Source: Oscillospiraceae bacterium (GTDB lineage: Bacteria; Bacillota; Clostridia; Oscillospirales; Oscillospiraceae). Taken from it: a DNA stretch of 64,000 nt. The stretch covers positions 1 to 64,000 of the forward strand of contig JAEDDG010000002.1 in assembly GCA_016293865.1 (NCBI GenBank), in the 5' to 3' direction. Below, piece after piece: positions 17,701 through 26,386 of this stretch. How positions within the stretch are numbered: the first letter of the stretch is position 1; each line of letters begins with the position of its first letter. The position numbers and the translations under genes are program-made. The notes under the pieces were generated by a model. That model was not told the DNA's origin. It worked only from the letters and a program-made list of their open reading frames with translations, and did not search any database.

Positions 17701-18786
17701 ATGACCGGAAGAATTTTGCTCGACCTCGCGCCGGAAAAGGGAAATCCCAGAAATTCTGAAGGCGCTTTTTACCGGCTGAAGAACGGCGCGCTGCGCCTTT
17801 ATTACAGCCGCTTTGCCGGTGACAGTTCCGCTGACGAGGCGTATGCCACCATCGCATATGTTGAGACGCTGGATGAAGGCGAAACCTGGAGTACGCCTGT
17901 CACTGTGTTTACCGCCAGAGAGCTGGATGCGGTCAATATTATGAGCGTCAGCATGATGGAGATGCGCAGCGGGGATGCAGGCCTTTTCTTCCTGATCCGC
18001 AGGGCGGACGGTGATCTGCGGCTGGTGCTGTACCGCTCGTCAGATGACTGCAGGACGTGGAGCGGACCTGTCTGCTGCATTCCGGAGCCGGGTTATTATG
18101 TGGTCAACAATGACCGCGTTGTGCGTTTGTCCACCGGACGGCTGCTTGTGCCTGCCGCCTTTCACGCGCGGACAGGCGAGGGCAGGCCCCCGGAGGTCAC
18201 ATCCCGCGCGATCGTCCGTTTTTCCTATTCGGATGACGACGGCGCGACATGGCACATGTCGCCGAATGCAGTGTCTGAATCCATGCGCGTCTGCCGGTCC
18301 GGCTTTCAGGAACCCGGTGTGACAGAGCTGGGGGACGGCTCCGTATACGGCTGGGCCCGCACAGATCTGGGCCGTCAGTATGAGTTTTTCTCCCGTGACG
18401 GCGGCATCAGCTGGACGGAAGCGGAGCCGGCATGGTTTACAAGTCCGTGTTCACCCATGCAGATCAAGCGCATGCCTGACGGCCGGCTGCTGGCCGTATG
18501 GAATCCGATACCTGCATACCAGACGCGGGAGCTTGTTGTTTTGAAGGAAAATCCCGGCCGGTACACGGACCGCACCCGGTATGTATTGGCTGTCAGCGGC
18601 GATGAAGGGGAGACGTGGTCGGAGCCGCGGATCTTTGAGGACGATGCGGACGCCGGTTTTTCCTATCCGGCCATGTATTTCACCAATGAAGGCGTGTTCC
18701 TGGCGTATTGCGCCGGAAAGCATACGGAAGGCGGCAATCTCTGCCGGGAGAGAATTCGTTTTATCCCTTACAGCGAAATTGGCTGA
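17701..18786 (+). CDS. Sialidase-type BNR/Asp-box glycosidase, cytoplasmic
   Basis: 361 aa six-bladed beta-propeller. Asp-box variants recur: DEGETW, SDDCRTW, SDDDGATW, SRDGGISW and SGDEGETW. No signal peptide or anchor is present, so it should act inside the cell on imported sialylated oligosaccharides or a related substrate. Not every BNR protein is a sialidase; the assignment rests on the lyase and epimerase next to it. The start at 17701 follows CGGGAG, 17 bases after the epimerase stop. Confidence 0.75.
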   Translation: MTGRILLDLAPEKGNPRNSEGAFYRLKNGALRLYYSRFAGDSSADEAYATIAYVETLDEGETWSTPVTVFTARELDAVNIMSVSMMEMRSGDAGLFFLIRRADGDLRLVLYRSSDDCRTWSGPVCCIPEPGYYVVNNDRVVRLSTGRLLVPAAFHARTGEGRPPEVTSRAIVRFSYSDDDGATWHMSPNAVSESMRVCRSGFQEPGVTELGDGSVYGWARTDLGRQYEFFSRDGGISWTEAEPAWFTSPCSPMQIKRMPDGRLLAVWNPIPAYQTRELVVLKENPGRYTDRTRYVLAVSGDEGETWSEPRIFEDDADAGFSYPAMYFTNEGVFLAYCAGKHTEGGNLCRERIRFIPYSEIG

Positions 18787-18861
18787 ACACCGGCTGTTCA
18801 CGCTGAATTCCGCAACTGAAATTGAAAGAAAAAAATTTAGATAATGAAAAGGGGCGTCAAA

Positions 18862-19809
18862 ATGAGATACAATATGGACAGATTCCGCGGCATTTTTGTG
18901 GCCTTGAATGCTGTGTATGACGCGGAAGGCAATGTCAATGAAGCTGCGCTGCGCAAAATTGCCAACTGGTACAAGGACAAGGGCATTACCGGCCTGTATG
19001 TCTGCGGCTCCACCGGCGAAGGCATTGTCATGAGCATGGATGAGAGAAAGCGCACGCTGGAAATTCTGGCGGACGAGCTGGGCGACAGCCTGACGCTGCT
19101 CGTTCATGTGGGTGCGCCGTCCACCAAGGACGCCGTTGAGCTTGCAAAGCACGCTGAGGCGCATGGCGCACACGGTACCTCTGCTGTACCCAGCATTTAC
19201 TATGGCCTGCCTGAGAGCGCGATTGCTGCGCACTGGAACGCCATTGCTGACGCAGCTGACATCCCGTTCGTGATTTACAATATTCCCGGCTGCACGAACT
19301 ATTCTCTGACGCCGGCTCTGTTTACGAAGATGCTTGAAAACGAACGTGTCTGCGGTCTGAAGAACTCGTCTCTGCCCTGCATGGATATTGCTGTTTTCAA
19401 GAGCCTGGCTCCCGAAGGATTTGTTGTGTTCAACGGACCCGACGAGCAGCTGGCAGCCGGTCTGGCCATGGGCGCAGACGGTGGTATCGGCGGTACTTAC
19501 GGCACAATGCCTGAGGTATATGTGACCATTTACAAACTGATCCAGATGGGCGCATATAAAGAGGCTTTTGAAATTCAGCGGCGTACAACCATGGTGATTC
19601 TCAATGATCTTCTGGCGCTTGGCTCTCTGTACAGCACGGCGAAGCTGGTGATCAAGGCCCGTTCCGGCATTGATATCGGCGATGCGCGCATGCCTCTGCC
19701 GAGAGTGAACCCGGATGATCCCAGACTGCCGGCGATTGTCAAGGCAGTGCAGGACAATGTGGACTTTGCACTTGAGACGCTTGCCGCATGCGAGAAGAAA
19801 TATAAATAA
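18862..19809 (+). CDS. nanA: N-acetylneuraminate lyase / DHDPS family aldolase
   Basis: 315 aa TIM barrel of the NAL/DHDPS family. VCGSTGEGIVMS binds the carboxylate, VIYNIPGCTNYSL contains the catalytic Tyr, and GLKNSSLPC carries the Schiff-base Lys (about residue 167). NAL-type members cleave Neu5Ac to ManNAc and pyruvate; the YNIPG motif and the epimerase/sialidase neighbours favour this over DHDPS. The start at 18862 is chosen because AAAGGGG lies upstream of it; 18844 is an alternative. A strong terminator follows. Confidence 0.85.
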   Translation: MRYNMDRFRGIFVALNAVYDAEGNVNEAALRKIANWYKDKGITGLYVCGSTGEGIVMSMDERKRTLEILADELGDSLTLLVHVGAPSTKDAVELAKHAEAHGAHGTSAVPSIYYGLPESAIAAHWNAIADAADIPFVIYNIPGCTNYSLTPALFTKMLENERVCGLKNSSLPCMDIAVFKSLAPEGFVVFNGPDEQLAAGLAMGADGGIGGTYGTMPEVYVTIYKLIQMGAYKEAFEIQRRTTMVILNDLLALGSLYSTAKLVIKARSGIDIGDARMPLPRVNPDDPRLPAIVKAVQDNVDFALETLAACEKKYK

Positions 19810-19827
19810 TAAGTCCGGCTGTTTGAG

Positions 19828-19862
19828 CGGCGGCGCAGATTCTCTGCGCCGCCGTTTTTTCC
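19828..19862 (+). terminator. Terminator of sialic acid operon
   Basis: A perfect 12-bp stem CGGCGGCGCAGA/TCTGCGCCGCCG (19828-19839 with 19843-19854) with a run of six Ts. Confidence 0.92.
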
Positions 19863-19945
19863 TGTCCGGACAGGAAGTTTGATGTCTGCATGGATTTTTG
19901 CATGCGCATCTGCTATACTGTAAAAAAAACATCCGGGGGAAGAAT

Positions 19946-21169
19946 ATGGCAGAGAGAGGATACCCGAAAATTTCCGTGACGCCCAAGGCGGAAGCGGCGC
20001 TGCGAGCCGGACATCCGTGGGTATACGGCGAGGAGGTTCTGCAGGCGGATGCCTGCGACGACGGCGATCTGGCCGACGTGTATTCAGGAAAAGGGCGTTT
20101 TCTGGGAACGGGCTTTTATAACAGCGCGTCAAAAATACGTGTGCGGCTGATTTCGCGCAACGCAAACGACAGGTTTGACGAGGCATTTTATCGCAGGCGC
20201 CTGCAGTACGCAGTGGATTACCGGCGGACGGTGATGGGGTCTGACTTCCAGTGCTGCCGTCTCATTTTCGGTGAGGCGGACCAGTTTCCGGGCCTGACAG
20301 TGGACAGGTTCGGCGATATTCTGGTCGCGCAGGTGATGAGCCTGGGAATTGAACGGCACAAGGCCTTTCTCCTGCCGGCACTGGCTGAAATCCTGCGCGC
20401 CGGCGGGGAAGATATATGTGCTGTATATGAGCGCAGCGACGGCGCACTTCGCGGGAAAGAGGGCATGCCGGAGCATACAGGATTTGTTTCTGCGCCCGGA
20501 CTGCGCACCGATCTTGACGGTGTCACGGAGATTACGGAAAACGGGATCCGTTACAGAGTGGACTATATCCACGGGCAGAAAACCGGCTTTTTTCTCGATC
20601 AGAAGTATAACCGCGCTGCTGCGGCACGCCTTGCTCCGGGCAGGACTGTGCTTGACTGCTTTACGCATACCGGTGCCTTCGCGCTGAACGCCGCCAAAGC
20701 CGGCGCAGCTCACGTCTGCGCAGTGGATATATCGGATGAGGCAGTGGCCTGTGCGCGCGCCAACGCCGCGCTCAACGGCCTGGAAAGCACGATGGAATTT
20801 CAGACTGCTGATGTATTTGAACTGCTCACATCCCTTGAGTCCAGAGGAAAGAGTCCCTATGACTACATTATTCTGGATCCGCCGGCGTTTACAAAGAGCA
20901 ATGCCACTGTGAAAAACGCCATCCGCGGCTACAAGGAGATCAATTACCGCGCCATGAAGATCCTGCCCCGCGGCGGTTATCTGGCGACATGCTCCTGCTC
21001 ACATTTTATGACAAACGATCTCTTCCGCCAGATGCTCAGAAGCGCGGCATTTGACGCAAGCGTTTCTCTGCGGCAGATTGAGGAGCGGCAGCAGGCGCCG
21101 GACCATCCGATCCTGTGGAATGTGCCGGAAACGGACTATCTGAAGTTTTATCTGTTTCAGATCGTATAA
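19946..21169 (+). CDS. rlmI: Class I rRNA large subunit methyltransferase (RlmI-like)
   Basis: 407 aa. The N-terminal PUA domain (SVTPKAEAALRAGHPWVYGEEV) and a central EEHEE-type domain are followed by a Rossmann methyltransferase: TGFFLDQKYNR, VLDCFTHTGAFAL (SAM site), IILDPPAFTKS and TCSCSHFM, which contains the catalytic Cys pair of m5C RNA methyltransferases. It methylates a cytosine in 23S rRNA (C1962 in E. coli, by family). The start at 19946 follows GGGGGAAG. It is a single gene with its own terminator and is not obviously tied to the sugar genes on either side. Confidence 0.9.
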   Translation: MAERGYPKISVTPKAEAALRAGHPWVYGEEVLQADACDDGDLADVYSGKGRFLGTGFYNSASKIRVRLISRNANDRFDEAFYRRRLQYAVDYRRTVMGSDFQCCRLIFGEADQFPGLTVDRFGDILVAQVMSLGIERHKAFLLPALAEILRAGGEDICAVYERSDGALRGKEGMPEHTGFVSAPGLRTDLDGVTEITENGIRYRVDYIHGQKTGFFLDQKYNRAAAARLAPGRTVLDCFTHTGAFALNAAKAGAAHVCAVDISDEAVACARANAALNGLESTMEFQTADVFELLTSLESRGKSPYDYIILDPPAFTKSNATVKNAIRGYKEINYRAMKILPRGGYLATCSCSHFMTNDLFRQMLRSAAFDASVSLRQIEERQQAPDHPILWNVPETDYLKFYLFQIV

Positions 21170-21207
21170 CTGTGTCCGCCGGGTACAGAGAGACAACAAG
21201 ACAGTAA

Positions 21208-21246
21208 ATCCTCCGTATGATTGCAGCATACGGAGGATCCTTTTCT
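21208..21246 (+). terminator. Terminator after rlmI
   Basis: Stem ATCCTCCGTATG/CATACGGAGGAT (21208-21219 with 21227-21238), then CCTTTTCT. The remaining approximately 235 bases to the DUF5131 stop hold only a small hairpin (about 21426-21443); no gene is seen there. Confidence 0.8.
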
Positions 21247-21483
21247 GTATATAAATCAAACCTGCCGCGGTGAATGCCGGTCAAAGCCGCCTGCGGGCAG
21301 CAAGACCGCAGAGAAATGCCGCTGCCCTGGGGTTGTGCTGTGCAGCGGTATGAGCAGTCATGCCGCTTTCTGCCGCAGAAGGAGAGGGAATAATCTCAGG
21401 GCGCGCAAAGTGCCAGGCTGGGAGTCCGAAGCGGACGCTTCGGTTTCTGAGCCGCTTTCCAACAGCCCATAATCCGGTTTCTG

Positions 21484-22197
21484 TCATATTGCCGTGAAAT
21501 TTATGCCCGCCTTTTTCGCTTGACTGCACAAATCCTTTGTCTGCAGCTTATACCGCGTTCCATCTTTTATGAAGTGTGTTCCGCATTGCCTGAACTCAAA
21601 ACTGACATTCTTACGAACACATTGCTCCCGGATGGCCAGAACCCAGTCATAATCAAGGGGTCTTGCGCAGTAATCAGATTCACCGCCGACTACAACAAGT
21701 TCGATATCATCAAGATATTGTTCAATATCAATTCTTTCAAGTAAAGGCTGTGCGGTGATGCACTTATGCCTGATCGGCAGCGACCGAAATACAGAGAGTT
21801 TTTTGTCGGCATTTTTCTGATTTTCAACAGTGCAGCACACAATGACATTTTCGTATCCGTCACTCCAGTCATTGGGAACACACTGAACGAACCTTTCAAT
21901 TCGCTTTGTGAGAAACAGAAACGTGCAATCCTGTCGTTCTTTGATCATAGACCAGCATTCCATGCGCCATGCGTCTGCTTCCTCAATTAAAAAATCCGTA
22001 GAGAAGCCAAGATAAACCGTTCCGGCTTTCATCTTATAGTCTCCGTTTTTGAGCCGCTCAATTGGCTTAAAAAAGTCTTTCGTTTTCACGATATCGCATG
22101 AGTTGATGTGCCGTTTTTGATCGCCTTTATGTATATAGCAATGCAGACACCCGTCACTGCATTTTTTACATCCGCGCCAGGGATTCCATATAGCCAT
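21484..22197 (-). CDS. DUF5131 (phage Gp37/Gp68-like) family protein
   Basis: 237 aa. The N-terminus MAIWNPWRGCKKCSDGCLHCY, with a CxxCxxxCxxC-type cysteine cluster, matches the Gp37/Gp68 family, distant relatives of radical SAM proteins. Further pieces are FLTKRIERF and VVVGGESDYCARPLDYDW. The biochemical role is not established. It is visibly more AT-rich than its neighbours and sits alone between two sugar-linked genes, so it was probably acquired (inference). No promoter of good quality was found for it. Confidence 0.82.
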   Translation of the reverse strand: MAIWNPWRGCKKCSDGCLHCYIHKGDQKRHINSCDIVKTKDFFKPIERLKNGDYKMKAGTVYLGFSTDFLIEEADAWRMECWSMIKERQDCTFLFLTKRIERFVQCVPNDWSDGYENVIVCCTVENQKNADKKLSVFRSLPIRHKCITAQPLLERIDIEQYLDDIELVVVGGESDYCARPLDYDWVLAIREQCVRKNVSFEFRQCGTHFIKDGTRYKLQTKDLCSQAKKAGINFTAI

Positions 22198-22282
22198 AAT
22201 TATACCTCAATCAATTCGCGTTAATTTTACACTCACGATGAAAGAAGGCTGTTGGATAAACTGAAATGCCTGCCGGCTGCGA

Positions 22283-22320
22283 AGGGAAACGCCCGAAGAA
22301 GTTTGGATTCTTCGGGCGTA
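22283..22320 (-). terminator. Terminator after nagA
   Basis: A 12-bp stem (22289-22300 with 22308-22319, arms ACGCCCGAAGAA/TTCTTCGGGCGT), followed on the minus strand by TTTCCCTTC. It ends the nagA transcript. Confidence 0.7.
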
Positions 22321-22376
22321 CGCATTGCTGTTTTATGGACGCTGTCTCATGCCGGCGGCATGCAATATTTCCCGGA

Positions 22377-23492
22377 TTATTTACTGACGACGGTTTCACC
22401 GTCCAGAATGACCTGGAAAATGTTGTAATCGTCATCTGTAATGATGATGTTTGCGCGCTTGCCTGGCTCCAGAGAACCGACTTCGCGGTCGAGGTGTACA
22501 GCGCGTGCCGGATTCAGCGAGCAGACACGGGAGACTTCCCACGGCTCAAGAAGCGTGTTGTACTTGAAGTTTTTGGCGGCCTGGAACATGCGCATCTTGC
22601 TGCCGATCAGCGCGCCGTCCAGCATGTTGATGTCCATATCATCAAGGCTGCCGGTGCAGGCGTCTGTCACGGCGATAATCCGGTCGAGTCCGACGGCCTT
22701 TTTGATATACTGAGTCATCAGCTTGCGCACATGGATGCCCATGGAGTCATTGATGATCTCGCACATGACGTCGTCGCGCAGCATGACGGCCTCGTCAAAG
22801 CTCATGTCCTTGGTGCCGCCGGTGTAAAGCGGGGAACGGGTGGTGCCGGTGGCGTCCATCAGGTGTGTGCAGACGGTGGCGCCTGCGTCGGCTGCGGCGA
22901 ATACCTGCTCCGGAGAAGCCTCGGAGTGGCCGATGGCAACGGTGATGCCTTCAGCGACGCAGTCTTTAATCAGCTTTTCGCTGTTGGCAAGCTCCGGCGC
23001 GACAGTGATCAGACGGATTGTGCCGGCAGCCTGTTTGAAATAACGCTTGTATTCTTCTTCGTCAATATCATGGAAATATTCACGGAAGCCGCCGTAATTG
23101 GGATTCATATACGGACCTTCAAGGTGAATGCCCATAATATTGCCCGGGCGTTTCTCAGCCATGGCCGTTCTGATATCGGCAATGGCCTTCATAATGCCGC
23201 TGTCGCCGATGTTGGGGGAAATCGTGCAGTCCAGGCTGGTGGTGCCGCCTTCGAGATGAACACGCGCCATCTGCTCCGGATCGTCCCAGCACCACCATTC
23301 GCCGCCGGCGTGGCAGTGAATATCCACAAAGCCGGGGCTGACCAGACGGCCCTGCGCATCAATCTGCGCACAGTCGCCGGGTACGGGGAATGCATCTCCG
23401 GCATACAGGATTTTGCCGTCCTCCATGAGAACCATGCCGTCATTGCAGACGCGGTCAGGCAAAACAACTTTTGCATTGACAATAGCTTTCAT
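22377..23492 (-). CDS. nagA: N-acetylglucosamine-6-phosphate deacetylase
   Basis: 371 aa amidohydrolase. Metal site motif VDIHCHAGGEW is at about residue 57, GIHLEGPYMNP carries the conserved Glu, AIGHSEASPEQ and CTHLMDATG give further His ligands, and AVTDACTG carries the catalytic Asp. It removes acetate from GlcNAc-6-P to give GlcN-6-P in the cytoplasm. It would complete the route from sialic acid once GlcNAc is phosphorylated. AGAGGTAA lies before the start. nagB is not in the window. Confidence 0.92.
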   Translation of the reverse strand: MKAIVNAKVVLPDRVCNDGMVLMEDGKILYAGDAFPVPGDCAQIDAQGRLVSPGFVDIHCHAGGEWWCWDDPEQMARVHLEGGTTSLDCTISPNIGDSGIMKAIADIRTAMAEKRPGNIMGIHLEGPYMNPNYGGFREYFHDIDEEEYKRYFKQAAGTIRLITVAPELANSEKLIKDCVAEGITVAIGHSEASPEQVFAAADAGATVCTHLMDATGTTRSPLYTGGTKDMSFDEAVMLRDDVMCEIINDSMGIHVRKLMTQYIKKAVGLDRIIAVTDACTGSLDDMDINMLDGALIGSKMRMFQAAKNFKYNTLLEPWEVSRVCSLNPARAVHLDREVGSLEPGKRANIIITDDDYNIFQVILDGETVVSK

Positions 23493-23614
23493 TTTACATT
23501 ACCTCTATATTCTGGCGTTTTGATCACGCCCGATTTCAAACAGATTATTGCCCCCGGAATCCAGAGAAACGGTCAGCGGCAGACGCAGAATGTACAGGGG
23601 CAGTGTCGGACATA

Positions 23615-24328
23615 TTATTCCTCCGGCGCCTGCGAAGCCTTGTTTTTGACTATTGCAGACAGATCAAGCAGGCTTTCCAGGTCAAGCCCCAGATCGTTCA
23701 GCGCATTTTTCACAGCGTCCGGGACATCGGCGCAGAGGGTCTGCGGCGAAGTTGGGGCGGCCTGTGCCAGGTCGTCAGAGGAGGCCGTGCCTGCTGCTTC
23801 AGCTTCTGCCTTGCAGGAGCATGAAGCCTGCGGATTCTCTGCGGCGGCGCTGTCCGGCGATGATGCGCCGTCCGGAAACAGCGGTGCGCTCTGTGACACT
23901 GAACCTGCAGACGCAAGCGTACCGAGGGTGCTGCCAGTCTCGCTGACTTTTCCCCAGAGGAGGTCGAGCTGACTTCTGACCATGTCCAGTTGTGCCTGTG
24001 TTGCCTGAATGGCGGCGAAAAGATCACTGCTGATGTCCTGATACCGGGCGTTCAGCGTGCCAAGGGCAGAAGTTGCCTTTTCGATGGCAGCGGCATGCGC
24101 TTTTTCTGCACGGTCCGCCGCCTCTGCGGCAGTCTGGATGGCCTGTGCGGCATCCTCGCGCACGCGGGACAATTCGGCAGTCAGCGCGTCAACCTGTTCT
24201 TCAAGCTGAGCGGCACGCTCCTTGTAAGAATTGCGTTCATTGGCAATGCGCTCGATGCTGACTGCAACGTCATTGCGGTCGAATCCGCCGAAAAGGCGAG
24301 TTTTGAATCCGATTTTTTCAGTACTCAT
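23615..24328 (-). CDS. DivIVA-like coiled-coil protein
   Basis: 237 aa. The N-terminus KIGFKTRLFGGFDRNDVAVSIERI resembles the membrane-binding turn of DivIVA/GpsB proteins. A long charged coiled coil follows (about residues 25-125), then a low-complexity Ala/Ser/Pro region and a short C-terminal helix. It may mark poles or septa and scaffold division or wall proteins (inference from the family). The start at 24328 is preceded by AGGTG; a longer frame upstream lacks this. It is transcribed alone. Confidence 0.65.
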   Translation of the reverse strand: MSTEKIGFKTRLFGGFDRNDVAVSIERIANERNSYKERAAQLEEQVDALTAELSRVREDAAQAIQTAAEAADRAEKAHAAAIEKATSALGTLNARYQDISSDLFAAIQATQAQLDMVRSQLDLLWGKVSETGSTLGTLASAGSVSQSAPLFPDGASSPDSAAAENPQASCSCKAEAEAAGTASSDDLAQAAPTSPQTLCADVPDAVKNALNDLGLDLESLLDLSAIVKNKASQAPEE

Positions 24329-24414
24329 GGAAAAGCACCTGCTCTGTCTTATTGATTTCGACACTATACTACCACAACACTGAAAATAAAACAACAAATA
24401 ATGTACGCGCGGAC

Positions 24415-24443
24415 TTTACAACCAGAGAAAATTTTGCTATAAT
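24415..24443 (+). promoter_or_regulatory. Promoter of tRNA-Arg
   Basis: TTTACA (24415-24420), 17-bp spacer, TATAAT (24438-24443), 26 bases before the tRNA. Confidence 0.8.
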
Positions 24444-24469
24444 CCCAAATGCGGGTTTTCCGCGGATAT

Positions 24470-24546
24470 GCGCCCGTAGCTCAGTTGGATAGAGTGACAG
24501 ACTCCGACTCTGTAGGCCACTGGTTCGAGTCCAGCCGGGCGTACCA
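24470..24546 (+). tRNA. tRNA-Arg (anticodon CCG)
   Basis: 77 bases including an encoded CCA. The acceptor stem is GCGCCCG with CGGGCGT (first pair G-U). The anticodon stem ACAGA/TCTGT encloses CTCCGAC, giving CCG for CGG codons. The T arm contains GGTTCGAGTCC. It has its own promoter and terminator. Confidence 0.95.
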
Positions 24547-24584
24547 CGTCGGAGCAAAGCAGACTTTGCTCCGACGTTCTTTTA
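24546..24584 (+). terminator. Terminator of tRNA-Arg
   Basis: A perfect 14-bp stem ACGTCGGAGCAAAG/CTTTGCTCCGACGT (24546-24559 with 24564-24577), then TCTTTTA. The stem begins at the last base of the tRNA CCA. Confidence 0.9.
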
Positions 24585-24716
24585 TTCCAGCGGAACAACA
24601 GAACGGCAGCCGTCCGCTTATTTATTCCGCCTTTCAGAATTGGGCCCGCCGTGCGTTGATTCGGTTTTTGGGTGCGAGCCGGAAAGTTGGAGCAATGAAA
24701 ACATTTGCGCTTTCAT

Positions 24717-24748
24717 AATCCCGAATGCAGAAGCGTTCGGGATTTTTA
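24717..24748 (+). terminator. Second terminator in the tRNA-Arg to mutY gap
   Basis: Stem AATCCCGAATGC/GCGTTCGGGATT (24717-24728 with 24733-24744, one G-U), then TTTT. A 7-codon reading frame (MKTFALS, from 24695) with a GGAG site ends just at the stem. Nothing else is seen in the 332 bases between tRNA-Arg and mutY. Confidence 0.7.
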
Positions 24749-24878
24749 CTTATTCCGCACTGTGCGCCTGAAAGCCGGCAGCAATCTGAACCGGGAACAC
24801 AGGCAGTGCCGGAGCGGACAGGCCTGCGCCGCAGAAAAAACGGCAGACAAGGCGCTGGATGCACGGGAGGGGATGAAC

Positions 24879-25940
24879 ATGCAGTACTTTGACGATACGG
24901 AACAGGCGCTGTATGCGCGTCTTCCCGGCGTGCTGCTTCCCTGGTACAGTCAGAACGCACGCGATCTGCCCTGGCGGAGAGACTGCGACCCTTATCATGT
25001 CTGGATATCTGAAATTATGCTGCAGCAGACACGGGCTGAAGTGGTCTGTGGATATTACCTGCGCTTTCTGCAGGCGCTTCCGGACGTTTTTGCCCTGGCA
25101 TCAGCTCCGGAAAAGGAGCTGATGAAGCTGTGGGAGGGTCTCGGGTATTACAGCCGGGCCAGAAATCTGCAGAAGGCGGCGCGGATTATTGTTTCACAAT
25201 ATGGAGGACGTTTTCCGTCCAGTCCTGAGGAAATAGAGACGCTGCCCGGGATCGGTCCGTACACGGCGGGTGCCATAGCGTCTGTCTGCTTCGGAGTGCC
25301 GGCCGCGGCTGTGGACGGCAATGTTCTGCGCGTTGTCAGCAGACTGACTGCGCTCAACCAGCCGGTTGACCTGCAGAAAGTGAAGGCACAGGTGAGCGCG
25401 CGGCTGATGCAGGTTTATCCGGCGGAAGCATGCGGCGCGTTTACACAGGCAATGATGGAACTCGGGGCTACGGTCTGTACGCCGAAATCACCCAGGTGCG
25501 CTGCCTGTCCGGCCGCTTCCTTTTGCCGCGCTGCGGCAGCGGGGACCCAGAAAAATTACCCTGTGCGCCTTCCGAAAAAGGAAAAAAAGATCCAGCACCG
25601 CACAGTTTTTTATCTCTCCTGCGGCGATCGGATTGCCATATTGCGGCGCGAAGCACCGGGACTTTTATCGGGGATGTGGCAGCTGCCAGACGTACCCGGA
25701 GAGCTTGGGCCGAATGATGCGATGGCCGCCGCTGCCGGGATGCTTGTGGAGCCAACCGGCATCATGTGGGAAAAGCACCGCGTACATGTTTTTACACACA
25801 TGCGCTGGGAGATGGTCTGTTACGGTATCCAGTGCGATCGCTGTGCGGAGGGCTTTATCTGGGCGGACAGCGATACGATACGGCGGCAATACGCGCTGCC
25901 AACAGCTTACAGAATGTTTTTGGATGATCTGACCGTCTGA
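24879..25940 (+). CDS. mutY: A/G-specific adenine glycosylase
   Basis: 353 aa. A HhH-GPD DNA glycosylase domain with SEIMLQQTRAEVV, the hairpin LPGIGPYTAGAIASV and catalytic Asp in AAVDGNVLRV. An iron-sulfur cluster loop CTPKSPRCAACPAASFC (C-x6-C-x2-C-x5-C) follows, then a C-terminal NUDIX-like 8-oxoG recognition domain. It removes adenine mispaired with 8-oxoguanine. The start at 24879 is spaced correctly from GGGAGG at 24865-24870; 24873 is too close. Confidence 0.95.
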   Translation: MQYFDDTEQALYARLPGVLLPWYSQNARDLPWRRDCDPYHVWISEIMLQQTRAEVVCGYYLRFLQALPDVFALASAPEKELMKLWEGLGYYSRARNLQKAARIIVSQYGGRFPSSPEEIETLPGIGPYTAGAIASVCFGVPAAAVDGNVLRVVSRLTALNQPVDLQKVKAQVSARLMQVYPAEACGAFTQAMMELGATVCTPKSPRCAACPAASFCRAAAAGTQKNYPVRLPKKEKKIQHRTVFYLSCGDRIAILRREAPGLLSGMWQLPDVPGELGPNDAMAAAAGMLVEPTGIMWEKHRVHVFTHMRWEMVCYGIQCDRCAEGFIWADSDTIRRQYALPTAYRMFLDDLTV

Positions 25941-25988
25941 GTCTGCGGATGGGACTCCGGCTGGAAGAAATGGAGAAAGGAGAAAAGC

Positions 25989-26363
25989 ATGAAAAGGGAA
26001 CTTGGAATTGCAAGGTGCGGCCTTGCCTGCTGCCTTTGCACTGAAAACAGTCAGTGCGGCGGCTGCCATTCCGGCCAGTGCAGCGGCACCAGCTGGTGCG
26101 AAAACAGGCGCTGCTCCATTGAAAAGGGTTTTTCATCCTGCGCCGAATGCTCTGAAAACTGCAGAAAGGGGCTGCTGAAAAAGATCAAGCCTTACGCCTT
26201 TACGCTTTTCGTCAGGCGCTATGGAGTGGATCGGCTTCTGGACTGCCTGGAGGCCAATGAGAAGAAGGGCATTGTTTATCACCGTACCGGGATTACCGGT
26301 GATTACGACTGCTTTGATGATCCGGAGGAGCTTATTCATTTCATCCTGACCGGCACGCGGTGA
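25989..26363 (+). CDS. DUF3795-type cysteine-rich protein
   Basis: 124 aa. The N-terminal half is packed with cysteines (CGLACCLC, CGGCHSGQC, CENRRC, CAECSENC), as in DUF3795 proteins thought to bind zinc or another metal. The C-terminal half (YGVDRLLDCLEANEKKGI) is helical. The function is unknown. A GGAGAAAGGAG-type site precedes the ATG. It follows mutY after 48 bases and may share its transcript; a terminator closes the unit. Confidence 0.75.
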   Translation: MKRELGIARCGLACCLCTENSQCGGCHSGQCSGTSWCENRRCSIEKGFSSCAECSENCRKGLLKKIKPYAFTLFVRRYGVDRLLDCLEANEKKGIVYHRTGITGDYDCFDDPEELIHFILTGTR

Positions 26364-26386
26364 ATCACCGCTTAACTGACATACAG

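Noticed and set aside
18862..19809. Dihydrodipicolinate synthase for lysine synthesis
   Set aside because: Same fold, but YNIPG and the sialidase/epimerase operon favour sialic acid lyase; no lysine genes are near.
21170..21483. Small genes after rlmI
   Set aside because: Frames of about 80 codons exist on both strands but overlap a terminator and lack ribosome sites.
22266..23972. 568-codon plus-strand frame
   Set aside because: It spans nagA and the DivIVA-like gene in antisense and shows no domain.
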